Origin: Chelativorans sp. YIM 93263
GTDB lineage: Bacteria > Pseudomonadota > Alphaproteobacteria > Rhizobiales > Rhizobiaceae
DNA length: 64,000 nucleotides
Reading direction: 5' to 3'
Assembly: GCF_028767125.1 (NCBI RefSeq)
Contig: NZ_JAKCWP010000001.1
Coordinates: 62,001-126,000, forward strand
In this document: piece after piece, positions 16,025 to 25,350 of the stretch
How the letters are laid out: every line of letters starts with the position of its first letter
Position numbering within the stretch: position 1 is the stretch's first letter
The notes under the pieces: model-generated
Database searches by the model: none
The model's input: only the letters and a program-made list of their open reading frames with translations
What the model was told of the DNA's origin: nothing
Translations under genes and position numbers: made by a program

Positions 16025-19021
16025 TCACGCGGAACCCGTCCGCTTCTCCTCCGATTCCGCTATCCAGTGCTCAATCTTCTCGATGAGCATGTTCGGACTG
16101 ATGGGCTTGGACAGATAGTCGTCCATTCCCGCATCCAGGCAGCGCTCGCGATCGCCCTTCAGGGCATGTGCGGTCACGCCGACGATAGGCACGTGCCCGC
16201 CTTCTTCGATTTCCATTCGGCGGATCGCCTCGGTGGCCTCTAGTCCGTTCATTTTAGGCATGGAGACATCCATCAGGATAAGAGCCGGCCTGGCGGCGGT
16301 AAAGGCTTCGACCGCTTCCTCACCGTTGTTGGCAATCTTGTAAGGCCAGCCCCGCTCGTCGAGCACCTGTCGGAAAACGAGCTGGTTCACTTCATTGTCT
16401 TCAGCGACGAGAATACCGCCCTCCGGCCTGTTTTCCTTCGGCCAGTCTGCACGACCGACGGGCACGGTCTCCTGCTTGTGCGAAACAGCAGATGCCTCCG
16501 CATTGTCCCGGCCTGGCGCGTCGTGCCCGTGTTCGGCACTTCCCGTGCCGGACGTGCGATGTTTTTGAATAGTCTCCACAAGGCACTCCAGAAGATGGGA
16601 CGCGCGAGCGGGTTTGATAAGCTGTGCATCAACTGCCAGATCATGTGAGGCAGCATGCGATAGCGACTGGTCAACCGAGCTCAGGAAGATGATTGGAGTA
16701 TTCGCTAAGGCCACGTTGGCGCGAATGGAGCGCGCCGTCTCCACCCCATTCATCCCCGGCATTTGAAAGTCGACAACCGCGCAATCCACCCGAAGCCCCA
16801 ACTTTGCCGCTGCCTCAAGCACTTTCAGACCCTCCGCGCCGCTACTGGCCGCACAAGCGTCGAAACCCCAGTGCTCCATCTGCTCCGAGAGAATCGTGCG
16901 GTTGACGTCATTGTCGTCGATCACAAGCACGCGTGCGCCTGTGACGTCCCATGGCGCGACCCGGGCCTTCTCGGCGCCTTCCGCATTCGGCAGATGCAGA
17001 GTGAACCAGAAGGTAGATCCTTGCCCTTCCTCGCTTTCCACTCCGATTTCGCCGCCCATCAGCGCCACGAGCCGTGACGTGATCGCGAGACCCAGCCCTG
17101 TTCCCTCGTGCCGCCGGGTGGAGGAGGAATCGACCTGGCTGAACTGGTCGAAAATACTCTTGAGCTTATCCTGCGGAATGCCGATGCCGCTGTCGCTGAC
17201 ACGTATATGCAATCGCGTCGTGCTTCCGCCCGCAGCCTCACCGGAGACATCCACGAGCACATGGCCCCGATCGGTGAACTTGACGGCGTTGCCCAGAAGA
17301 TTCGTGACGATCTGTCGAATGCGCCCGACATCACCCACATACTCCTCGGGGAGCGACGGATCGACACGCACCACCAACTCCAGGTCCTTCTCCTTGGCCC
17401 GTGAGGAGATCAGCGTGGCCACATCCTCCATGGCTTCGGCCAGGTTGAAGGGCTGCGGAACGAGCACGAGCTGCCCGGCGTCGATCTTTGAGAAATCCAA
17501 GATGTCGTTGATGATGGTCAGCAGTGCATTGCCCGACTTGGTAACGATGTCTGTGAAGGTCTTCTGCTTCTGCGTCAGCTCGGTCTTGGCCAATAGCTCG
17601 GTCATGCCCAGAACACCGTTCATGGGCGTGCGGATCTCATGGCTCATATTGGCGAGGAACTCGGATTTGGCACGGTCGGCCAGTTCCGCTTTCTCGCGCG
17701 CCTCACGCAGCTCCGCCTCGCGTTTTTTCAGCTCCGTCACGTCCATCGTCGAGCCGATCAGATACAGCGAGCCATCGGAGGCTACCAGAGCGTCCTTCTG
17801 CGCGATCTGGTGGCGCGGTTCCCCGTCAGGTCCGGTCAGAGTCTCTTCGATGACCTGCCGCTCGCGGGTGCGCAGGACGGCGAGGTCCCCTTCCACGAAA
17901 GCCTCGGCCTCTTCGCCAAAGAGCTCCTTGTCGGTCTTACCGATCGCCTCTTCCGCCGGTATGCCGAGCAGGTCGCTCCAGCTCTTGTTGACATACATCA
18001 GCTTCAGGTCCGGGCGCTTGGCGTAAATCGAGACCGGCACGTTGTCGACGAGGTTCCGGAAAACCTCGTTTTCACGCATGCTTTCCTTCAGTTCCTGCTC
18101 ACGCTGCTTTAGCTCGGTGATATCGACGCGAACGCCGACAAAGGTGCCGTCCTCCTGCCGTGTATTGATCACCTTGAACCAACGACCATCCGGATTACGG
18201 CGCTCGGAGAGTTTGTAGCGCTGGTGGTAGTGCTTCGCGTATTCTTCAATCCAAGCTTCGCGATCCGTCTCGTAAAGCTTGTCGATATCCCCGTCGCCGC
18301 TTTCACGGAAATACCCGGCGTCGTGGGCAACTTCGAGCGCTTCGCGCAACGACCTTCCCGGCTGCATTATGGGAGCCAAAGCCGGCAGCGCATCGTGGAT
18401 TTTCCGATTGCCGAGCACGAAACGATCATGCCGATCGTAGATGATCACACCCGCCGGCAGCGTCTCCAACACGAGAGCGAGTTGGGCGCGCGCCTCCTCG
18501 GCCTCCTGTTCGCGCCGCTGAAGCTCGGAAAGATCCGAATTTTGCGACTGGTCTGCAGGCAGGAGATGAGTCATGTCCCGCCCTACGCCGCGATAGCCTT
18601 CGAAACTGCCGTCCGCGCTGAAATGCGGCACGCCGGCAATGGACAAAAGCCTGGAACGGCCTTCGCTGCCTTGCAGCTCGAAAAGGTGATCGCGAAAGGG
18701 TGCAAACGCCTTCAATGCAGAGAGTGTCGCGGGATCACGGCCTTGCACAATCCGTTTCAGGCGGTCGATGCGCACCGTTCCGATAAACGGCGACGGATCT
18801 ATTCCCGTTATCACACGGAAACCGTCAGAAACCCAGGTCAGCCGCAGCTCGCAATCGCAGTGCCAGAACCAGTCGGCCGTCAGGCCGGCGAGCTCGGCCA
18901 GAGCTTCTTCCGGCAGGTGACCGGAATTCCCCTGTACAGGCCTTCCTGCCACGACCGTCCCCGTTGCTGGCAGATCGGCTGCAGCTTCCGCGAACCTGCT
19001 TTCCTCGCCCTTGGTCCCCAC
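16025..19021 (-). CDS. Soluble hybrid sensor histidine kinase with three PAS and two receiver domains
   Basis: 998 residues. Domains in order: PAS (about 45-150), PAS (about 180-305), PAS (about 318-432), HisKA with phospho-accepting His461 (NMSHEIRTPMNGVLG), HATPase (about 565-678, N-box NLLGNAVKFT), receiver 1 (about 696-820, Asp751) and receiver 2 (about 868-990, Asp918). No transmembrane segment is visible, so it should sense a cytoplasmic signal. There is no Hpt domain, so the phosphorelay partner is elsewhere. It starts at a GTG with GGGAG upstream. It sits just beyond the Pho box, where phoR often lies, but its architecture is not that of PhoR. Its signal is unknown. Confidence 0.92.
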   Translation of the reverse strand: MGTKGEESRFAEAAADLPATGTVVAGRPVQGNSGHLPEEALAELAGLTADWFWHCDCELRLTWVSDGFRVITGIDPSPFIGTVRIDRLKRIVQGRDPATLSALKAFAPFRDHLFELQGSEGRSRLLSIAGVPHFSADGSFEGYRGVGRDMTHLLPADQSQNSDLSELQRREQEAEEARAQLALVLETLPAGVIIYDRHDRFVLGNRKIHDALPALAPIMQPGRSLREALEVAHDAGYFRESGDGDIDKLYETDREAWIEEYAKHYHQRYKLSERRNPDGRWFKVINTRQEDGTFVGVRVDITELKQREQELKESMRENEVFRNLVDNVPVSIYAKRPDLKLMYVNKSWSDLLGIPAEEAIGKTDKELFGEEAEAFVEGDLAVLRTRERQVIEETLTGPDGEPRHQIAQKDALVASDGSLYLIGSTMDVTELKKREAELREAREKAELADRAKSEFLANMSHEIRTPMNGVLGMTELLAKTELTQKQKTFTDIVTKSGNALLTIINDILDFSKIDAGQLVLVPQPFNLAEAMEDVATLISSRAKEKDLELVVRVDPSLPEEYVGDVGRIRQIVTNLLGNAVKFTDRGHVLVDVSGEAAGGSTTRLHIRVSDSGIGIPQDKLKSIFDQFSQVDSSSTRRHEGTGLGLAITSRLVALMGGEIGVESEEGQGSTFWFTLHLPNAEGAEKARVAPWDVTGARVLVIDDNDVNRTILSEQMEHWGFDACAASSGAEGLKVLEAAAKLGLRVDCAVVDFQMPGMNGVETARSIRANVALANTPIIFLSSVDQSLSHAASHDLAVDAQLIKPARASHLLECLVETIQKHRTSGTGSAEHGHDAPGRDNAEASAVSHKQETVPVGRADWPKENRPEGGILVAEDNEVNQLVFRQVLDERGWPYKIANNGEEAVEAFTAARPALILMDVSMPKMNGLEATEAIRRMEIEEGGHVPIVGVTAHALKGDRERCLDAGMDDYLSKPISPNMLIEKIEHWIAESEEKRTGSA

Positions 19022-19152
19022 GGATTTCTCCCAAAGCCTCGCAGTGCAAGCATGGCGGGGAAGCGTTAACGTTTGGCTAAGCTTAATAGCAGGCTAATAA
19101 ACGGTCCCCGTCACCGCTTCTTGCACGGGTTGGAACAGGCTGCGGTGGACGG

Positions 19153-20229
19153 TCACTCCTCGATCGCCTGCACCTCATATCCCGCCTCACGGAACAGGGC
19201 GACAAGCCCCCTCTCGCCGGGCAGATGCATCGCCCCCACTGCGATGAATGCGCCACCCTCTTCCAGCAGCGGCATGGCACGCTCGGCCATCACCTCATTG
19301 CGCCGCTCAATCATCAGCCGGTCGAACTCGGCATAACCGTCCGTGTTCTGACCCGCTTCCACGAGAAGGCGGTCTAGCACGGGGCGGAACATCCCGGTTT
19401 CGCCGTCAAGATAGAGAACCATTATCGTTTCGATAAAGTCCTCGACACCATCGCCGAGTTCAAGGACGCCGACCAGCGCTTCCATATGAAGTTCCATGGG
19501 AAGCGAGGCCATCGCCGAGAGCTGCTCATGCGCTGTTTCCAGACCGACCAGATTCTTGCCCGTCTCATGTGCCTCCTGCGCAAGCTTCTGGTCGAGCATG
19601 ACCGCTCCGCTTTCACGTCGGTGCAGCTCGCATGCCGGTAGCGAAATGAGCGAACTGAGCATCCACGGCTTCATTTTGACAACGGCTTGCAGGGGCACGC
19701 CACGCTCGGCGAGTCCCTCCTGCACGATCATGCGTTCCTTGGTATCGAGATAGTCGGTCAGGCGCTCGTCGCCCAGAAACATTGTCAGCTCGGGCTCTTC
19801 CGCAAGGGCAGCGCGCATCGATGCCTCGTCCAGGATGTCCGTGGTCTCCACCGCTATCGTGCGCGCGCCGCCAAACGCCTCCCGCGCCGCCTCTGACATG
19901 GCGACCACGCGCGGATCCGTGACGTGCATGGTGCCGAAAAGATATGATGGCGGAGCATCTCCCGTGCTTTCAATGCGCCATAAAAGTCCTTTCCCGTTGG
20001 GTGTTTCCGCCGCCTCCCGCCTCAAGCGCTCCAGGAGAGCAGGGTTCTCCGCCGCCAGTGCCTTGACCAGATCATCACCTTCACAGGCAACTTCGCTATC
20101 CTGAGCATGGGCGGCGGAGGTCAAAAGACCACCCGCCGCCAGGGAAAGCGCGAACAGAAAATGTCTCGCGATGGCGAGCCAAAACCGGGCAAGGCGGCCG
20201 GCGCAATCAAAGATCCGTTTCAGGTTCAT
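19153..20229 (-). CDS. TraB/GumN family protein
   Basis: 358 residues with an N-terminal hydrophobic signal (about 20-42, ending AHAQ) and the TraB/GumN fold: YLFGTMHVTDPRV near residue 95, an acidic AVETTD strand and the C-terminal GAMHLPGERGL. Members of this family include the metalloprotease-like Tiki and the pheromone inhibitor TraB. The bacterial role is not established. The His in GTMH and the GAMH motif are the conserved catalytic-type positions. Confidence 0.85.
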   Translation of the reverse strand: MNLKRIFDCAGRLARFWLAIARHFLFALSLAAGGLLTSAAHAQDSEVACEGDDLVKALAAENPALLERLRREAAETPNGKGLLWRIESTGDAPPSYLFGTMHVTDPRVVAMSEAAREAFGGARTIAVETTDILDEASMRAALAEEPELTMFLGDERLTDYLDTKERMIVQEGLAERGVPLQAVVKMKPWMLSSLISLPACELHRRESGAVMLDQKLAQEAHETGKNLVGLETAHEQLSAMASLPMELHMEALVGVLELGDGVEDFIETIMVLYLDGETGMFRPVLDRLLVEAGQNTDGYAEFDRLMIERRNEVMAERAMPLLEEGGAFIAVGAMHLPGERGLVALFREAGYEVQAIEE

Positions 20230-20269
20230 AAGGGCGGGCTCCGATTACCAAGCGGAAGTGCGCGGGAAA

Positions 20270-21211
20270 CTATGCGCGCGGATGCGCCCGGTCGTAGATC
20301 TCCAGAAGACGGCTCGTGTCGACGGCCGTATAGGTCTGGGTTGTCGAAAGACTGGCGTGACCGAGCAATTCCTGAATAGAGCGAAGATCCCCGCCGCGTG
20401 CGAGAAGATGGGTCGCAAAGGAATGGCGCAAGGCATGCGGCGTCGCCGTATCGGGCAGATTGAGCGCAGCGCGCATCTTCTTCATCTCGCGCTGGATGAT
20501 CGCCGGCTGCAGGGCACCGCCGCGCGCACCGCGAAAGAACGGGCCATCGCCCTTGAGATGGTAAGGACAAAGGCGCCGATATTCCGCCACTGCTTGGGAC
20601 ACTACGGGAAGGACCGGCACGACGCGCGTCTTGCCGCCCTTGCCTTTGACGCGCAGCATGCCCTCGGCGAGGGTGGCGGCATCCGCTCCGGACAGGCCGA
20701 GCGCCTCGCCAATGCGCAAGCCCGAGCCATAGAGCAATGCAAGAACGGCCGCATTGCGCGCCGCAATCCACGGCTCTTCTGCAAGTTGGCCCTCTCCCGA
20801 CGAAACGCGGCGGGCGTCACTCGCTGTCAACGGCTTGGGAAGCCCCTTCTGCGCGCGCGGCGAGCGCAGAGCGCCCGCGCCGGCGGCATTCGCCAGGCCG
20901 CGACGTTCCAGAAACCTCAGGAGGGAGCGCACTCCGGCCAACCCCCGCCCCAGCGAGCGGGCGCCGGCTCCAGCGTTGCGCCGCCAGGCCAGAAAGCCGC
21001 GCAGATCCGCTGGCCTTAAATCGGCAATATCCTCCAGCCCCGGTGGCCCGCCTCCATGGCCGGTCAGAAATTGGAGAAACTGCCGCGTATCGCGCTCGTA
21101 AGCTTCGAGCGTACGCTCCGCCAGCCGCCTTTCATCACGCAACGAGCGCAGCCAGTCGTCACGCGCCTTCTGGAGATCGGCTTTGGCTGGGATAAGAAAC
21201 TCTTCAGACAT
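20270..21211 (-). CDS. xerC: Tyrosine recombinase XerC
   Basis: 313 residues with an N-terminal SAM-like core-binding domain (about 15-105) and a catalytic domain with Arg166, Lys near 190, His259-x-x-Arg262 (TPHALRHSFATHLL), His285 and nucleophile Tyr294 (TQTYTAVD). All residues needed for catalysis are visible. XerC with XerD resolves chromosome dimers at dif. The chromosomal housekeeping context, next to DNA-neutral genes and without phage genes, favours XerC over an integrase. Confidence 0.92.
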   Translation of the reverse strand: MSEEFLIPAKADLQKARDDWLRSLRDERRLAERTLEAYERDTRQFLQFLTGHGGGPPGLEDIADLRPADLRGFLAWRRNAGAGARSLGRGLAGVRSLLRFLERRGLANAAGAGALRSPRAQKGLPKPLTASDARRVSSGEGQLAEEPWIAARNAAVLALLYGSGLRIGEALGLSGADAATLAEGMLRVKGKGGKTRVVPVLPVVSQAVAEYRRLCPYHLKGDGPFFRGARGGALQPAIIQREMKKMRAALNLPDTATPHALRHSFATHLLARGGDLRSIQELLGHASLSTTQTYTAVDTSRLLEIYDRAHPRA

Positions 21212-21273
21212 GAGCGTAACCCTTGAACACGTCCACTCTCATCCCGGTTAGGTTAGCATCGGGTGAACTTGGA

Positions 21274-23094
21274 TCAGCCACCCTCGACCTCTTCGCGCAG
21301 CATCTCCAGTTCCAGCCATTCCTCTTCCAGACGTCCGCGCTCGTCGCGTTTAACATCGAGCTCTTTCGTAAAACGGGAGAAGGCGTTCGCATCGCGCGCA
21401 TACAGACCGGGATCGGCAAGCCTCGCTTCAAGCTGCGTGATCTCATCCGTCAGTTCCTCGATCCGGCCCGGCAGGGTCTCAAGCGCGAATTTCTGCTTAT
21501 ACGAGAGCTTCTGGCTGCCCTGCTTGGGCGCGCGGCCGCGTCCCTGTCCTTTCGGTGTAGTGGCCTGATCGGCCGCCGGACGCGTCTTGCGCCGCTCCAG
21601 CGCCTCGCCTTTACGCTGCGCCATCATATCCGAATAGCCGCCGGCATACACAGTCCAGCGTCCGTTGCCTTCCGGCGCGATGGTGCTCGTCACCGTGCGG
21701 TCGAGAAAATCGCGGTCGTGACTGACGAGCAGCACGGTGCCGGGGAAGCCTTCCACCAATTCCTGCAGGAGATCGAGCGTTTCCATGTCGAGGTCGTTGG
21801 TCGGTTCGTCCAGCACCAGGAGGTTGGCCGGGCTTGAAAGCAGCCGCGCCAGGATAAGTCGCGCCCGCTCGCCCCCGGACAGTTCCCGGATCGGCGTGCG
21901 CGCCTGTTCGGGCTGATAGAGAAAGTCCTTCATATAGGAGACGACGTGCCGTTCCTGCCCGTTTACGACGACGCTGTCGCCCCGCCCGTCGGTCAGAAAG
22001 TGGGCAAGCGTCTCGTCGGGATCGAGCGCGGCCCGGTTCTGGTCCAGCGTGGCCAGCTCGAGGTTGGCGCCAAGGCGGACATGCCCCGCATCGGGAGGCA
22101 GCGTTCCGATCAGCATCTTCAACAGCGTTGTTTTACCCGCTCCATTGGGACCGACCAGCCCGATCCGATCTCCGCGCAGGATGCGCATCGAGAAATCCTT
22201 CACGACGGTCAGATCGCCAAACCGCTTTTCAAGGCCCTTGGCCTCGATGACCAGCTTGCCCGACTCGGCAGCGTCGCTTGCCTTCATCGCGGCCACGCCC
22301 TCGGCCCCGCGATAGTTTCGGTGCTGCTCGCGCAACGACTGCAACTCGGAAAGGCGGCGGACATTGCGCTTACGCCGCGCAGTCACGCCATAACGCAGCC
22401 AGTGCTCCTCGCGCGCAATCTGGCGGCCGAGTTTCTGCTGTTCGCGCTCCTCCTCCTCCAAAAGCTTGTCGCGCCAATCCTCGAAATGAGAAAACCCCTT
22501 TTCGAGCCGACGCGTCACTCCCCGGTCGAGCCAGACGGTGGACCGGCTGACATTCTCCAGGAAGCGGCGGTCGTGCGAAATCGTGATCAGCGCCGAGGAG
22601 GAGCGCTGGAGCTCGCCCTCCAGCCATTCGATCGTGGCCAGATCCAGATGGTTGGTCGGCTCATCGAGCAGGAGAAGGTCCGGTTCCGGCGCGAGAACGC
22701 GTGCGAGCGCGGCGCGGCGCACCTCCCCGCCCGAAAGCGATCCAGGCGCCTCCTCGCCGGATAGCCCCAACCGGTCGAGCACCAGGGCGACGCGGTTTAT
22801 ATCGTCGGCCGGCCCAAGACCCGCCTCGACATAGGCGCGTACCGTGGAAAAGCCATGCCAATCGGGCGTTTGCGACAGGTACCGCATGGTCGTGTTCGGC
22901 TGGCGGAAAACCTCGCCGTCCTGCGGTTCAGCCAGGCCGGCGGCGATCTTCAGAAGCGTCGACTTGCCGGAGCCGTTCCGCCCGACCAGAGCGATCCGCT
23001 CACCCGGACCAATCATGAGGGAAGCACCTTGGAGCAGCGGTGTGCCGCCGAAGGTCAGGCGAATGTCTTCGAGTTTCAGAAGCGGCGGTGCCAC
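21274..23094 (-). CDS. ABC-F ATPase (Uup-like)
   Basis: 606 residues with two ABC domains (Walker A GRNGSGKST and GPNGAGKTT, two LSGGE signatures, Walker B LLLDEPTNHLDL and LVLDEPTNDLDM), a linker between them and a C-terminal coiled coil (about 540-606). No membrane domain. ABC-F proteins act on ribosomes or, for Uup, also bind DNA. The GTG at 23094 is 1 bp after the stop of the upstream gene. A TTG 33 bp further up would overlap that gene. Confidence 0.9.
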   Translation of the reverse strand: MAPPLLKLEDIRLTFGGTPLLQGASLMIGPGERIALVGRNGSGKSTLLKIAAGLAEPQDGEVFRQPNTTMRYLSQTPDWHGFSTVRAYVEAGLGPADDINRVALVLDRLGLSGEEAPGSLSGGEVRRAALARVLAPEPDLLLLDEPTNHLDLATIEWLEGELQRSSSALITISHDRRFLENVSRSTVWLDRGVTRRLEKGFSHFEDWRDKLLEEEEREQQKLGRQIAREEHWLRYGVTARRKRNVRRLSELQSLREQHRNYRGAEGVAAMKASDAAESGKLVIEAKGLEKRFGDLTVVKDFSMRILRGDRIGLVGPNGAGKTTLLKMLIGTLPPDAGHVRLGANLELATLDQNRAALDPDETLAHFLTDGRGDSVVVNGQERHVVSYMKDFLYQPEQARTPIRELSGGERARLILARLLSSPANLLVLDEPTNDLDMETLDLLQELVEGFPGTVLLVSHDRDFLDRTVTSTIAPEGNGRWTVYAGGYSDMMAQRKGEALERRKTRPAADQATTPKGQGRGRAPKQGSQKLSYKQKFALETLPGRIEELTDEITQLEARLADPGLYARDANAFSRFTKELDVKRDERGRLEEEWLELEMLREEVEGG

Positions 23095-23095
23095 G

Positions 23096-23743
23096 TCAGT
23101 TCGTACCTTCCGCAAGAAAGTCGGCAAAGAGCAGGGCTCGGCCCTGCTGGAGTGTGACGGCGAGCCGTCCCTGCACCTCGTTCGACATGGTCAAAGACGA
23201 GCCGAGCGGGACCTCGACCGCATCGAGCGGCCATTTTGCGCCCTCGACCGTCAGGCCCGACAGGTCGCTAATGACAAGAATGCTGAAAACGGTTCCCTCC
23301 GGATAATCGTAAACGTGGCGCTGTCCTTCAAGTATGGCACAGCCCTCCTGGCTACCACTGGTTAGCAGCGTGGGCACACCGTTCTCGGCGAGCCGTATCG
23401 CCTGAACCATATGCAGATAGGAATGGTCCGGACGCGAACCTCCAAACGCACCGATCAACACCAGCGAGGTCGCCCCGAGGCGGAGCGCGGCCTCAATGGC
23501 GATTTCGCCGTCGGTCTTGTCCTTCGCGGGAGGGAAAATCTCGCGCGGCACATGGGAAAAGTTCCGCGCCATTTCGTCCGGCACGGAATCGAAATCCCCC
23601 ACCCACAGCTCAGGCTTGAGTTCCAGCACGGCAGCATGGCCGATTCCCACATCCGCCGCGATAACGCGTGTATCCGCGATCTGATGGTTGAGTTCTGGTG
23701 TCCGGCGGAGCTCGCCGCCGAGCAGAATGGAAAAACGGCTCAT
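23096..23743 (-). CDS. Thiamine pyrophosphokinase
   Basis: 215 residues matching the TPK fold: LLGGE at the N-terminus, GDFDSVPDE near 49-57 and DKTDGEIAIEAAL near 74-87, the metal and ATP binding acidic motifs, then GAFGGSRPDH. It converts thiamine and ATP into thiamine diphosphate and AMP. It is 1 bp from the downstream ABC-F gene, so the two are likely co-transcribed. Confidence 0.9.
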   Translation of the reverse strand: MSRFSILLGGELRRTPELNHQIADTRVIAADVGIGHAAVLELKPELWVGDFDSVPDEMARNFSHVPREIFPPAKDKTDGEIAIEAALRLGATSLVLIGAFGGSRPDHSYLHMVQAIRLAENGVPTLLTSGSQEGCAILEGQRHVYDYPEGTVFSILVISDLSGLTVEGAKWPLDAVEVPLGSSLTMSNEVQGRLAVTLQQGRALLFADFLAEGTN

Positions 23744-23803
23744 GGGCGCTCGCTTAGCACGGCCGGCAGGAAAGGCGAAAGGCCGATATCGAACCGGTGC
23801 GTC

Positions 23804-24814
23804 TCAGGCGACATCCAGCACGATTTTACCGATATGCGTGCCCTCCTCCATGCGTTCATGCGCCCGCCAGGCCTCTTCAAGCGGAAAAATCGTATCCATG
23901 ACGGGCGCGACTTTACGCGTGGAGAGCAGTGGCCAGACGTTCGCCTCGAGCTGCGATGCGATGCGGCCCTTGAACTCCACCGAGCGCGGCCGCAGCGTGG
24001 ATCCCGTATGGGTCAGGCGCTTCACCATCAGTTTGGAGAAATTGGCCTGGGCCTTTGCGCCCGAGAGGAAAGCGATCTGCACGATCCGCCCGTCCATCGC
24101 CGCGGCCTCGTAGTTGCGGTCGATATACTCGCCGCCCACCATGTCGAGGATAACATCGGCGCCGCGCCCGTCCGTCGCCTCCTTCACGGCCTGAACGAAA
24201 TCCTCCTCGCGACAATTCACCGCACGCGCGGCACCCAATTCACAGCAACTATCGCATTTTTCCGCCGAGCCGGCCGTGGCGATCACCGTCGCGCCGAAAG
24301 CGTGCGCCAATTGAATCGCCGTGGTGCCAATGCCGGAAGAACCGCCGTGCACCAGCAAAGTCTCGCCTTGCGCAAGGCCCCCTCGCTCGAAGACATTGTG
24401 CCAAACCGTGAAAAAGGTCTCCGGCAGGGCTGCCGCTTGGGTGAAGGTAAAGCCGTTGGGGATCGGCAGCGCGTTGGATTCATGAACGCGGCAGAATTGC
24501 GCATAACCGCCGCCGGGCGAAAGTGCGGTCACCTGGTCGCCCAGTTGCCAGCGCTCGACACCCTTGCCAAGTGCCGCCACTTCCCCGGCCACCTCCAGCC
24601 CGGGCAGGTCCGATGCTCCCGGTGGCGGGGGATAAGCCCCCTTTCGCTGCGCGACGTCAGGCCGGTTCACACCCGCTGCCCGGACGTTGATCAGGATTTC
24701 GCCATCGCGCGGCATCGGCAAAGGCCGTTTCTCCGGCTTCAAAACCATGGGACCGCCATGCTCACTGATGCCGACGGCTGTCATCGTTTCAGGAAGACCT
24801 TGACCTTGCATCAT
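23804..24814 (-). CDS. NADPH:quinone oxidoreductase (zinc-free MDR, PIG3-like)
   Basis: 336 residues: N-terminal GroES-like domain with VRAAGVNRPDVAQRKG, then a Rossmann domain with the VHGGSSGIGTTAIQLA nucleotide-binding loop. No zinc ligands of alcohol dehydrogenases are apparent. Members reduce quinones with NADPH, and the PIG3/QOR type is the closest. The frame begins with ATG ATG, and a third in-frame ATG at codon 11 is also possible. Confidence 0.88.
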   Translation of the reverse strand: MMQGQGLPETMTAVGISEHGGPMVLKPEKRPLPMPRDGEILINVRAAGVNRPDVAQRKGAYPPPPGASDLPGLEVAGEVAALGKGVERWQLGDQVTALSPGGGYAQFCRVHESNALPIPNGFTFTQAAALPETFFTVWHNVFERGGLAQGETLLVHGGSSGIGTTAIQLAHAFGATVIATAGSAEKCDSCCELGAARAVNCREEDFVQAVKEATDGRGADVILDMVGGEYIDRNYEAAAMDGRIVQIAFLSGAKAQANFSKLMVKRLTHTGSTLRPRSVEFKGRIASQLEANVWPLLSTRKVAPVMDTIFPLEEAWRAHERMEEGTHIGKIVLDVA

Positions 24815-24941
24815 GCGCCAATCCTTGTTGTTTTTGCTTCCATGTTTCCTTCAATCGGCCACAAACGGCCAATACCGGGCTTGCCTCGTGCCATGGGTTA
24901 GATAACGTCTTGACTGTTCACCAAGGAGTAACGGAATTGGC

Positions 24942-25139
24942 ATGATGGAGGAAGAGACCGAATCAGGCCTGCCCGGCTATATCATCGGGCAGGAGCTTTC
25001 GACCCTTTCCGTCGAGGAATTGAATCAGGCCATTACGCTGTTGAAGGATGAGATCGCCCGGCTGGAACAGGCTCTCGGGACCAAGAAAGGAACCCGGGCC
25101 GCGGCGGAATCTTTCTTCCGGCGCGACTATGGCAGTTGA
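24942..25139 (+). CDS. DUF1192 family protein
   Basis: 65 residues with the family pattern: GYIIGQELSTLSVEELNQAI, a short coiled coil (ITLLKDEIARLEQAL) and the ending ESFFRRD. Found almost only in Alphaproteobacteria, function unknown. AAGGAG lies upstream of the ATG. Confidence 0.88.
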   Translation: MMEEETESGLPGYIIGQELSTLSVEELNQAITLLKDEIARLEQALGTKKGTRAAAESFFRRDYGS

Positions 25140-25160
25140 GATTCACGGCTGAACGAGGCG

Positions 25161-25229
25161 AAATGGTGTTTTTGAGAACCGGAGCGGAAAGTACATACGT
25201 GTACTTGAGCACCGGAGAAAGTGCCATTT
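25161..25229. repeat. Palindromic intergenic element with paired TTGAG-ACCGGAG boxes
   Basis: Two 13-bp copies (25172-25184 and 25205-25217, one mismatch) flank a near-palindrome AGTAC-N6-GTACT (25190-25205). The outer edges also pair (AAATGG at 25161 with CCATTT at 25224). The remaining bases of the 25140-25350 gap hold nothing I can name. It resembles REP-like intergenic elements of rhizobia. That recognition is from memory. Confidence 0.5.
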
Positions 25230-25350
25230 GCAGTCCGTGCAGGCGTGAATATCAACAGGCATTAAAGTAAGCCCGCGCTAGCGGGGAATTGCAGGTGGGC
25301 GGACACAGCCATGCGCCGCCGCATGAGTTGGCAGAAAAGGTTATTCGTTT

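Noticed and set aside
16025-19021. PhoR assignment for the hybrid kinase
   Set aside because: No membrane helix, three PAS domains and two receivers do not fit PhoR.
20270-21211. Phage or island integrase
   Set aside because: Length, motifs and housekeeping neighbours fit XerC; no phage genes or att repeats nearby.
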